Assembly (NCBI GenBank): GCA_963677395.2
Contig: OY781965.2
Coordinates: forward strand, 248,001-312,000
Length of the DNA stretch: 64,000 bases
Origin: G963667975 sp963677395
GTDB taxonomy: Bacteria > Bacteroidota > Bacteroidia > Bacteroidales > G963667975
Reading direction: 5' to 3'
The notes beneath the pieces were generated by a model that was given only the letters and a program-made list of their open reading frames with translations, was not told the DNA's origin and made no database searches. This document shows, one piece after another, positions 17,151-24,083 of the stretch (positions are counted from its first letter, which is position 1; the number at the start of each line of letters is the position of its first letter). The translations under genes were made by a program, and so were the position numbers.

Positions 17151-18161
17151 AATTATTGGGTTTTTGCGATTTTTACAATTGAACACTACAATATTAGCCA
17201 TTTTGATGTGTGATTGCAAAAATATTTCGACCACACAGGAATAAACAACGACAAACTCTGCTGTTGCTATGCTAAAAGCACCAGGCAAACGACGAACAGA
17301 GGATTAAAACATTATTATGATTTAATGCAATACCAGAGAGAATTCTAAAATATTTCGGAGTTATACGTGTATAATACTGATGGATACCCATCTTTCGATA
17401 TTGTTTATGCTTTCGGTATTTATTTTCTCCAATCGGTATTAGCATTATACCAGAAGGAATTTCTTCATTAAATTTCTACATTGTCTAACATTTTATGAAC
17501 CAGATACTTGTATGATAAATTGTATAATAAATTATTATTGAACCGAAATTCAATGTCTAATTTTATATATTTGTACAATCTTAAATATTCTAAATAGTTT
17601 ATACGCTCATTTTATTTACGTACATTTATTAATTTAATGTTTATTTTTTGTTCAGATGTGACTGACGGGGCGAAGCTGTATCCAGCCGATTAAAAACATT
17701 CAGTGTATAAAAGCCCTTCCTCACTAAAAAGCAGGGATTGCTGCCCTTAATTATGCGCTGCAGCTAGCGGAGATAATTGAAAGATTTACCGTCTGGATTT
17801 GGAACAGAAGGCTGAAGTCATAAAACAAATTTATTTTTATATCCTTAAGCATAGTTTTGAAATCTGCCACTTGAAATCGCGGATAGATTTACCTACATAT
17901 AAGAATTGTTAGGATATAAGAGCAGTAAAACCACTGAAATTTATATGCACTTCAGTAATAACTAAGGAAAACATGGTCGCCATTTGACGATTTGTAAAAT
18001 TTGTATTTTCGACATTCAAATAAACATATTATATTTGTAATTATTTATTTTTATTATTGAATAAACTAATACAAATTGCAATGTATAATATTTCAATAAT
18101 TTGGTATATAAACAATAAGCCACCTAATTTTATATAGTATTTCGTTTTATATATAATTTAA
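17151..18161. other. 1-kb AT-rich intergenic region
   Basis: About 1 kb between divergent sppA and the histidine kinase gene. Most is very AT-rich. A more GC-balanced patch (about 17655-17825) carries a decayed coding trace listed separately. No intact ORF, tRNA or clear promoter was found. The composition change on both sides of the patch suggests an insertion and decay site. Confidence 0.6.
17731..17912 (+). pseudogene. Possible gene remnant with a frameshift
   Basis: From 17731 one frame reads AGIAALNYALQLAEIIERF, then the coding character moves into another frame at about 17781 (KIYRLDLEQKAEVIKQIYFY and onward) and ends at a TAG at 17910-17912. Both halves have protein-like composition and helical pattern, unlike the surrounding AT-rich DNA. 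I do not recognise the family. It could also be chance in a GC-richer patch. Confidence 0.3.
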
Positions 18162-18911
18162 ATGATAAATGTAAATGTAATTTTTACTGTAGTAATTATA
18201 ATAATATTGATAATTATATTTATCATATTGTTATACTGTTTTTTTTTACAAATAACAAGAAGAAGGGAAAACCGGCAGCATCAACTTAAAATACAACATC
18301 AGAAAAGCATACTGGAGCAAAGTATTAAAACGCAGGAGAGCGAGCGAAAACGTATTGCTGCTTTATTGCACGATGATGTAGGAAATAAACTAAATATACT
18401 TTCTGTATGGATTAATAATCCTGACACATGGAACAACGAACGTTCAAAGCAAATTATAACAAAACTGATCCCCAATATAATTGAAACAACGAGAAATATT
18501 TCTCATTCTTTATATCCTTTTAACCTTGAGCGTTTAGGTTTAATCCTCACAATCAATGAACTTATATCGAACGTAGAATCATCGTTGGTAATTCAGTTTA
18601 TTCTCATCCAAAAATATAAACCTGCAGAATTTTCAATAGAAGTGCAGCTTTACAGAATAATTCAGGAGTTCCTTAGCAATGTGCTGAAACATTCAGGAGC
18701 AAACAAAATGCAAATTCACATCAGAGACTCAGTAAAATCGCTTAGCATTTTGCTGTCGGATAATGGGAAAGGTTTTGATATAGATTCTATAAAAAGGGGA
18801 ATGGGATTTAATAATATTGAATTCAGGTTAAACTCAATGAATGCTGCTTATAAATGGAAAAGTGAAATTAATAAAGGTTGTCAACTTTTACTTGTAATTC
18901 CAAGAATATGA
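18162..18911 (+). CDS. Sensorless NarL-family histidine kinase
   Basis: Membrane-anchored histidine kinase of the HisKA_3 (NarX/LytS-like) class, 249 aa. Residues about 5-29 form one hydrophobic helix; there is no periplasmic or PAS sensor domain. A short coiled coil (about 32-60) leads into the phospho-acceptor motif ERKRIAALLHDDVG with His70. The ATPase domain shows the N box (EFLSNVLKHSGA, Asn173), DNGKGF (200-205) and GMGFNN (213-218). All catalytic parts seem intact. It overlaps the response regulator by 4 bp (ATGA). The input signal must come from the membrane helix, the coiled coil or a partner protein. The first 60 codons are extremely AT-rich. Confidence 0.93.
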   Translation: MINVNVIFTVVIIIILIIIFIILLYCFFLQITRRRENRQHQLKIQHQKSILEQSIKTQESERKRIAALLHDDVGNKLNILSVWINNPDTWNNERSKQIITKLIPNIIETTRNISHSLYPFNLERLGLILTINELISNVESSLVIQFILIQKYKPAEFSIEVQLYRIIQEFLSNVLKHSGANKMQIHIRDSVKSLSILLSDNGKGFDIDSIKRGMGFNNIEFRLNSMNAAYKWKSEINKGCQLLLVIPRI

Positions 18912-19591
18912 AAAATAAAATCAGAATAGCTTTAGTTGATGATGAATGCCTGTTTTTAGAAGGGCTTTCATTGTTGTTCGTAAATAATAAAGATATCAAA
19001 ATTGTTTTAGAATCAAAAGGGGGAAATGAGTTTTTAGAAAGTTTAGCTCAAATATCAACTGATTATTTTCCCGAAATAGCTCTCATTGATATACAAATGG
19101 AACCAATGAACGGATTTGAATTGGTTGAAATATTGAAAAAGAATTATCCCGATTTAAAAATTATTATTCTTTCCTCTCATTACAGGGCTGCATTGTTCGG
19201 ACACATGATCAAGCTTGGAATCTCTGCTTTTCTTCCCAAAAACGCTAATCAAGACCTGCTTTTTGAAGCTATAAAAAAAGTTTATATTTCAGGAGTATTT
19301 TTTACTCCAAAAGATCATGAGATGTTGATGTCATTTGTAAAAAACAAATCGCAAAATATATATTTTTATGCTAGGAACGATTTAACTCAAAGAGAAATAG
19401 AAGTTCTGCAACTTATATGTTCAGAACATACCAACCAGGAAATTGCCAACAAACTTTTCCTGAGCAAGCGAACTGTTGAAAGCCACAGGCAAAGAATATT
19501 GGAAAAAATAGGAACAAAAAATACCGTAGGACTTGTTGTTTACGCAATGTGTAACGAAATATACACTCCCGATTCCAAATACTATAATTAG
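18908..19591 (+). CDS. LuxR/NarL-type response regulator
   Basis: DNA-binding response regulator, 227 aa from the ATG at 18908, which overlaps the kinase stop (ATGA). The frame extends 30 bp upstream inside the kinase gene, but that start would lack the usual N-terminus. Receiver domain: acidic pair Asp11-Asp12, phospho-acceptor Asp61 (EIALIDIQMEPMNG), Ser89/Ser90 and Lys111. C-terminal LuxR HTH: LTQREIEVLQLICSEHTNQE and SKRTVESHRQRILEKIG (about 159-203). Cognate partner of the upstream kinase. Its most likely local target is the leader and beta-protein gene 320 bp downstream, which is an inference from position only. Confidence 0.95.
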   Translation: MKNKIRIALVDDECLFLEGLSLLFVNNKDIKIVLESKGGNEFLESLAQISTDYFPEIALIDIQMEPMNGFELVEILKKNYPDLKIIILSSHYRAALFGHMIKLGISAFLPKNANQDLLFEAIKKVYISGVFFTPKDHEMLMSFVKNKSQNIYFYARNDLTQREIEVLQLICSEHTNQEIANKLFLSKRTVESHRQRILEKIGTKNTVGLVVYAMCNEIYTPDSKYYN

Positions 19592-19761
19592 GGGTTACAT
19601 TTCATTTCAAAAAATTAATAAATTAATATGTTTATATATAATTTCATTTTACTACTTTATTAAAAGCTACTATTTTATTTGCAAGTACAAACAGATTCAG
19701 TATAAATACTGAAAATAAAAATTACCAATTTCTACTCTAAAACAAATTATTATTTCTCCAT

Positions 19762-19769
19762 TACTTTTG
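19762..19769 (+). promoter_or_regulatory. Candidate promoter and palindrome upstream of the structured leader
   Basis: TActTTTG matches the Bacteroidota -7 box; the -33 region is poor (no TTTG), as expected for an activated promoter. About 12 bp further on, at 19782-19797, is a perfect palindrome tattgaa-ac-ttcaata that could be an operator or the foot of an RNA hairpin. Initiation here would give a 5' leader of about 135 nt. Confidence 0.45.
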
Positions 19770-19805
19770 GTTTCTCAACATTATTGAAACTTCAATATAA
19801 AGAAA

Positions 19806-19890
19806 GTGGAGTTCAGAGCCCACTATAATAAACGAACCTGTCCCGTGCAGGTTAAAATACGGGGGCGGAAACCGAAAAGCCTTATGAGTA
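19806..19890 (+). ncRNA. Structured 5' leader with predicted H-type pseudoknot
   Basis: A GC-rich block in AT-rich DNA directly before the beta-protein gene. A 6-bp stem aacctg/caggtt (19835-19840 with 19848-19853) has the loop tcccgtg. Loop bases cccgt (19842-19846) are complementary to acggg downstream (19859-19863), which makes an H-type pseudoknot with an A/T-rich linker. A small hairpin cgg-aaa-ccg follows (19866-19874), and a weak stem gtgg/ccac precedes (19806-19823). This could be a riboswitch, protein-binding leader or stability element. I compared it by eye with preQ1, SAM-II, guanidine-III, c-di-GMP and cobalamin consensus features and saw no match. No terminator lies between it and the ATG, so control would act on translation or stability. 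Confidence 0.5.
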
Positions 19891-19911
19891 GGTAGTATAA
19901 AACAAATTATT

Positions 19912-20595
19912 ATGAGCAATACAGGTGTTAAGACTCTTGTTGATAAGAGTCATCATGATTTTCAAAATTACTTTGGAACTGCAAATGACGTAGCAAGTGT
20001 GGGAGAAATAACTGATCTTACCCTTAAATCAGCTACATCTATGAGTATTACTTATCAAAAGCCTCAAGATGGCATGAGTGTGTTTGTTAAAATTTGGAGC
20101 GGACTTATAATAGACCTAAACAAAGCCCCAATATTTTCGCAACAATTGAATAGCTATAGCGGTACTGTTGACGTAAATACTCCTGCACTTAACCTACTGA
20201 AAGGCACATATACGGTAGCAATAACATCAGATGACAATCTGGTTATTGCAGCAACTCAATCTATTTTAAATGGTCAAAACGTGCAGGCAGGAAGCAGTTC
20301 TTTATTTGTAATTGCAAAAAATTTGAATTCTATCAATACCGTTTTCAATATGCCAGCGAATGTTTCTGGACGGCAGACAATAACCTGGATTATTCTTTAC
20401 GAAGGTAGTAATTTGGGTAAAGGAAATAGAATTGCCACTCAAACTATAACACCAGACTTAAATTCTGGATTAGTTCAGGTTGCATTTCCTGCAGGAACCC
20501 TTAAGGAAGGACAAACGTATAATGTAGTGCTGAATCCTGGTCATTCTACTCAGTACATAACTGCTGGATATGTTTTTAAATATACTCTCCAGTAG
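19912..20595 (+). CDS. Orphan protein with two beta-sandwich-like repeats
   Basis: I do not recognise this 227-aa protein. It has no signal peptide, no lipobox, no membrane helix and no cysteine, so it is probably cytoplasmic or exported by an unusual route. After an N-terminal tail (1-30) it appears to contain two related halves, about 33-118 and 130-227: each has a strand-rich pattern with a central VFVKIW/ITWIIL strand, a DLN(K/S) turn and a KGTYTVAI or EGQTYNVVL strand near the end. A TGA lies in frame nine codons upstream of the ATG, so no longer N-terminus is possible. It is preceded by a structured leader and a two-component system, and followed by a 14-bp perfect terminator. Its function is unknown. 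Confidence 0.85.
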   Translation: MSNTGVKTLVDKSHHDFQNYFGTANDVASVGEITDLTLKSATSMSITYQKPQDGMSVFVKIWSGLIIDLNKAPIFSQQLNSYSGTVDVNTPALNLLKGTYTVAITSDDNLVIAATQSILNGQNVQAGSSSLFVIAKNLNSINTVFNMPANVSGRQTITWIILYEGSNLGKGNRIATQTITPDLNSGLVQVAFPAGTLKEGQTYNVVLNPGHSTQYITAGYVFKYTLQ

Positions 20596-20632
20596 CCTTG
20601 TCGAAAAATAGATAACAACAGAGCAATAGCTC

Positions 20633-20666
20633 AAAAACCCGAAAGTTTTTACACTTTCGGGTTTTT
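20633..20666 (+). terminator. Strong rho-independent terminator of the beta-protein gene
   Basis: Perfect 14-bp arms aaaaacccgaaagt (20633-20646) and its complement (20653-20666) around a 6-nt loop, ending in a T-run. It lies 37 bp after the stop. Confidence 0.97.
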
Positions 20667-20968
20667 CAGTCTATCGTCTGTTCAGTACAATGTCTTAACC
20701 CCTAAACAAGTGGAATAATAAACGACCAATCAGTTTGACACTTATCTTTGTAAGATTATGACAAAAGATAAGGTGTCAATGAAACAACAACAAATCAATA
20801 ATTAGCTTTGTGACCCAACAGAACAACCAAGTAAATCCTTGCCTGAAGTAGCTGTGAACCGTTAGCTGTATTTTGAACTACCTCTACAGATTATCTGCCA
20901 CGAATTAATTCACTGAGAATGCTTACCTTTGCACTCAATTTTCTGATTTTAAATAGAGAGAGGCTTAA
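20667..20968. other. Intergenic region before der with an inverted repeat and a short ORF
   Basis: Imperfect inverted repeat: left arm tgacacttatctttgt (20736-20751), right arm acaaaagataaggtgtca (20761-20778), 9-nt spacer. The right arm lies inside a 15-codon ORF (ATG at 20758). The left arm contains TAtcTTTG, a -7-like element. It may be a leader hairpin, an operator, or the end of a lost mobile element. No other gene is visible. Confidence 0.55.
20924..20931 (+). promoter_or_regulatory. Candidate -7 element for der
   Basis: TAccTTTG matches the Bacteroidota -7 consensus exactly and lies 37 bp before the der start codon. The -33 region (aattaatt) is a poor match. Confidence 0.6.
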
Positions 20969-22276
20969 ATGGCAAATATTCTGGCAATTGTAGGAAGACC
21001 CAATGTGGGCAAATCAACCTTATTTAATCGTTTAGTAGGTGAACGTGAAGCGATTGTGGATCCGACCAGTGGAGTTACCCGCGACCGTCATTATGGAAAA
21101 TCCGACTGGAATGGTATCGAATTTTCAGTTATTGATACAGGCGGTTATGTTGTTGGTGGCGATGATGTTTTTGAAGAAGAGATTCGCAAACAGGTGCAAT
21201 TGGCTATTGAAGAAGCTGATGTACTTTTATTTATGGTTGATGTTCGGGAAGGCCTTACTCCAATGGACGAAGATGTTGCAGAGATGCTTCGTAAATGTCC
21301 AAAAAAGGTTTTTTTGGCAGCCAACAAAACAGATACATCCTTACTGCATAATGAGATTGCAGAATTTTATAGTTTGGGGCTTGGCGACGAAATTTTCTGT
21401 TTATCATCTATAAGTGGCAGTGGAACAGGGGATTTACTCGATAAGATTGTAGCTGAATTCGAAAACATACCTTCCGAAGAAGAAACAGAACTCCCAAGAA
21501 TCTCATTTGTCGGGAAACCAAACGTTGGAAAATCATCGATGATCAATGCCTTAATTGGTCAGGAACGAAATATCGTTACTTCTGTTGCCGGAACCACCCG
21601 CGACTCCATTTATACCCGCTACAATCTGTTTAACTTCGACTTTATGCTGGTTGATACCGCCGGATTGCGTAAGAAAGGGAAAGTAAGTGAAGACATTGAA
21701 TTTTATTCCACCATGCGCTCCATCCGTTCCATCGAAAACTGCGATGTTTGCGTATTGATGATGGATGCAACTCAGGGATTGGAATCACAGGATCTGAACA
21801 TCTTCAGTTTGATTCAACGTAATAATAAGGGGGTGGTTATTGTTGTAAACAAATGGGATTTAGTTGAAAAAGAGACCAATACCATTCTAAAGCTTGAAGA
21901 ACTAATTCGTGAACGTATTGCACCTTTCAAAGATGTTCCAATTGTGTTTACATCTGTATTAAATAAGCAACGTATTTTCAAAGTATTAGAAGAGGTAAAA
22001 CGCGTGTATGAAAATAGAAGCCGCAGAATATCTACCTCCGAACTCAATAACCAACTGCTTCCATTTGTAAAAGATAATCCACCACCAATTTACAAAGGTA
22101 AACTGGTAAAGGTGAAATATATCACTCAATTAGCTACACACTATCCTTCGTTTGTGTTTTTTTGCAACCTTCCTCAGTATGTAAAAGAGCCCTACAAGCG
22201 TTTTATTGAAAACACTTTGCGCAAACGTTACGACTTTTGCGGAGCTCCAATAAAAATCTACTTCCGCGAAAAGTAA
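20969..22276 (+). CDS. der: Ribosome biogenesis GTPase Der (EngA)
   Basis: Essential GTPase with two tandem G domains, needed for assembly of the 50S ribosomal subunit. First G domain: GRPNVGKST (9-17), DTGG and NKTD. Second: GKPNVGKSS (about 182-190), DTAGLRKKGK and NKWD. The C-terminal KH-like domain occupies about 350-435. Length 435 aa is normal. The S4-domain gene follows 15 bp later and is probably cotranscribed, which makes sense because both act on ribosomes. Confidence 0.98.
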   Translation: MANILAIVGRPNVGKSTLFNRLVGEREAIVDPTSGVTRDRHYGKSDWNGIEFSVIDTGGYVVGGDDVFEEEIRKQVQLAIEEADVLLFMVDVREGLTPMDEDVAEMLRKCPKKVFLAANKTDTSLLHNEIAEFYSLGLGDEIFCLSSISGSGTGDLLDKIVAEFENIPSEEETELPRISFVGKPNVGKSSMINALIGQERNIVTSVAGTTRDSIYTRYNLFNFDFMLVDTAGLRKKGKVSEDIEFYSTMRSIRSIENCDVCVLMMDATQGLESQDLNIFSLIQRNNKGVVIVVNKWDLVEKETNTILKLEELIRERIAPFKDVPIVFTSVLNKQRIFKVLEEVKRVYENRSRRISTSELNNQLLPFVKDNPPPIYKGKLVKVKYITQLATHYPSFVFFCNLPQYVKEPYKRFIENTLRKRYDFCGAPIKIYFREK

Positions 22277-22291
22277 ATCTATTGTTTGGGT

Positions 22292-22690
22292 ATGCCTAAA
22301 GAAGTACAGGAAGTAAGAATAGATAAATGGCTCTGGGCTGTACGAATTTATAAAACACGTAATCAGGCTGCAGAGGCTTGCAAAGCAGGGAAAGTTAAAA
22401 TTGAAGGCAATTCAATTAAACCTTCCCGCGATGTTAAAGTTGGCGAAGTTATTTCTGTAAGTATGCCTCCGCTTACCAAAACATACCAGGTGTTAGGCCT
22501 GCTCGAAAACAGAGTTTCTGCGCCTTTGGCCAGAGATTATGCGCTTGACCTTACTCCTCCCGAAGAGATTGACCGTGTGAAAATGATGCGTGAACTTAAT
22601 TTCGAACGCCGAGATTTTGGAGTGGGACGACCTACCAAGCGCGACCGCAGGGAGATAGATCGCCTGAAAAATGATCACAGTGATTTCTAA
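22292..22690 (+). CDS. S4 RNA-binding domain protein, Hsp15-like
   Basis: Small basic RNA-binding protein (132 aa) with an N-terminal S4 domain: VRIDKWLWAVRIYKTRNQAA followed by CKAGKVKIEGNSIKPSRDVK. The C-terminal tail is rich in Arg, Asp and Lys (GVGRPTKRDRREIDRLKNDH). The family includes Hsp15, which binds free 50S subunits carrying nascent chains and helps ribosome recycling. A TTG two codons earlier is open, but the ATG at 22292 is the better start. Just downstream of der, matching a ribosome-related role. Confidence 0.92.
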   Translation: MPKEVQEVRIDKWLWAVRIYKTRNQAAEACKAGKVKIEGNSIKPSRDVKVGEVISVSMPPLTKTYQVLGLLENRVSAPLARDYALDLTPPEEIDRVKMMRELNFERRDFGVGRPTKRDRREIDRLKNDHSDF

Positions 22691-22773
22691 TTTCATTTTC
22701 ACGAAAATGACACCGGAAATACTGAAATAAGCATCTATTTTGTATTTTTACAACGATAAATGCTCTGGAATCT

Positions 22774-23847
22774 ATGTCAACTCATTTTGAAGCAGAACTT
22801 TTTGACGACAATCTATTGATGTTTGCACAGGCACTTCGCGATATCGAAAATGCCCAAAAATATATTTACCTTGAACTCTACCGTTTTAACAACGACGCAG
22901 TTGGTGTTAAGTTCAGAAATGCACTTGCCCGTAAAGCTAAAGAAGGTGTTGAAGTAAAAATACTGGTTGATTCATGGGGGACATCTGCTTCTCCAGCATT
23001 TTTTGCCGATACAATTAAAAACGGAGCAGAACTTCGCTACTTCAAAAAACTGAAATTCTTCATCGATTTTTTCACTAAAAATCATCGCAGAAATCACCGC
23101 AAGATATTGGTTATCGACAATGACATCGTGTATGTTGGTTCGTCAAACTATACAAGTTATTCTCTGGCCTGGCGCGAATTAGTTCTTAGACTTCAGCATA
23201 GAACAGCCGCTATTCAATTCAAAAAAATATTTCTGAGCAGTTTTGCAATTTTCAACCAATACAACTTCAAACGATTAGCATTCAAGAAAAAAATTAAATT
23301 TGGCGGATTTGAAATCATTCAAGATATTCCTTCCATTTACCGTCAACAAATTAAGAAGCGTTACGAAAAGATGATTCAAAAGGCAAAAGAAAGTGTGTGG
23401 ATTGAAACACCTTACTTTTTGCCAGGGTTCAAACTTCGTAAAGAGATGATGGATGCTGTACAGCGTGGCGTAAACGTAAATGTAATTATGCCCAAGCATT
23501 CCGATGTTCGTCTTGTTGATTTATTACGTAGTCGTTACCTGGGGCTGTTATGCAAGAATGGAGTGAAAATACATTACTACGTAACGAACAACCTTCATGC
23601 GAAAGGAATGCTGATCGATGACAAACATTTTTCGATAGGTTCTGCAAATTTTGATTACAGAAGTTTTCGCTATCAATATGAACTGACGCTTATTGGAGAT
23701 GATCCCACAATTATCGGATTAATGAAAAAACACATTTCCAATACGCTCATGAGTTGTGAACCATTTGATTATCATAAATGGAATGAGCGTCCTCGTATGG
23801 AAAAAGTCTTTGAATGGCTTTTACTACCATTTCGCCATTTTTTGTAA
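22774..23847 (+). CDS. Phospholipase D-family protein, cardiolipin synthase-like
   Basis: PLD-superfamily enzyme with two complete HKD motifs: HRKILVID (about 109-116) and HAKGMLID (about 276-283), each followed by a GS(S/A)N segment. Cardiolipin synthases join two phosphatidylglycerol molecules by this fold. At 357 aa it lacks the two N-terminal membrane helices of ClsA, so it resembles the soluble or peripherally bound ClsB type. A phospholipase or nuclease activity is possible, but a synthase is most likely. It is 83 bp after the S4 gene. Confidence 0.88.
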   Translation: MSTHFEAELFDDNLLMFAQALRDIENAQKYIYLELYRFNNDAVGVKFRNALARKAKEGVEVKILVDSWGTSASPAFFADTIKNGAELRYFKKLKFFIDFFTKNHRRNHRKILVIDNDIVYVGSSNYTSYSLAWRELVLRLQHRTAAIQFKKIFLSSFAIFNQYNFKRLAFKKKIKFGGFEIIQDIPSIYRQQIKKRYEKMIQKAKESVWIETPYFLPGFKLRKEMMDAVQRGVNVNVIMPKHSDVRLVDLLRSRYLGLLCKNGVKIHYYVTNNLHAKGMLIDDKHFSIGSANFDYRSFRYQYELTLIGDDPTIIGLMKKHISNTLMSCEPFDYHKWNERPRMEKVFEWLLLPFRHFL

Positions 23848-23948
23848 GATTATTTACATAAAATTTCTCTTTGCCTGAGATATTCCATTCTAAATGTATT
23901 AATTTTAAACTCAGGTCATCGTCGCAACAACCCAAGTCGCCATTTTAT

Positions 23949-23994
23949 CGTCCCAAAGAACAAGCAAAGTCCGTATTTGGGACGTTTTGAAAAA
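23949..23994 (+). terminator. Possible terminator after the cardiolipin synthase-like gene
   Basis: Perfect 9-bp arms cgtcccaaa/tttgggacg with a 28-nt loop, followed by tttt. The long loop makes it a weak terminator candidate. Confidence 0.4.
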
Positions 23995-24083
23995 TCTTAC
24001 AACACATAATTAATTGATTATATTACATATGCCAAAAAGGTTTGATTTTTGAAATAGAGGAAAAAGATAATCAATAAAAAAAT

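Noticed and set aside
17150..17288. 46-codon N-terminal extension of SppA
   Set aside because: It would precede and displace the membrane anchor and has no family similarity; the ATG at 17150 fits.
19806..19890. Assignment of the leader to a known riboswitch class
   Set aside because: By eye the conserved bases of c-di-GMP-I, cobalamin, preQ1, SAM-II and guanidine-III are absent; left unnamed.
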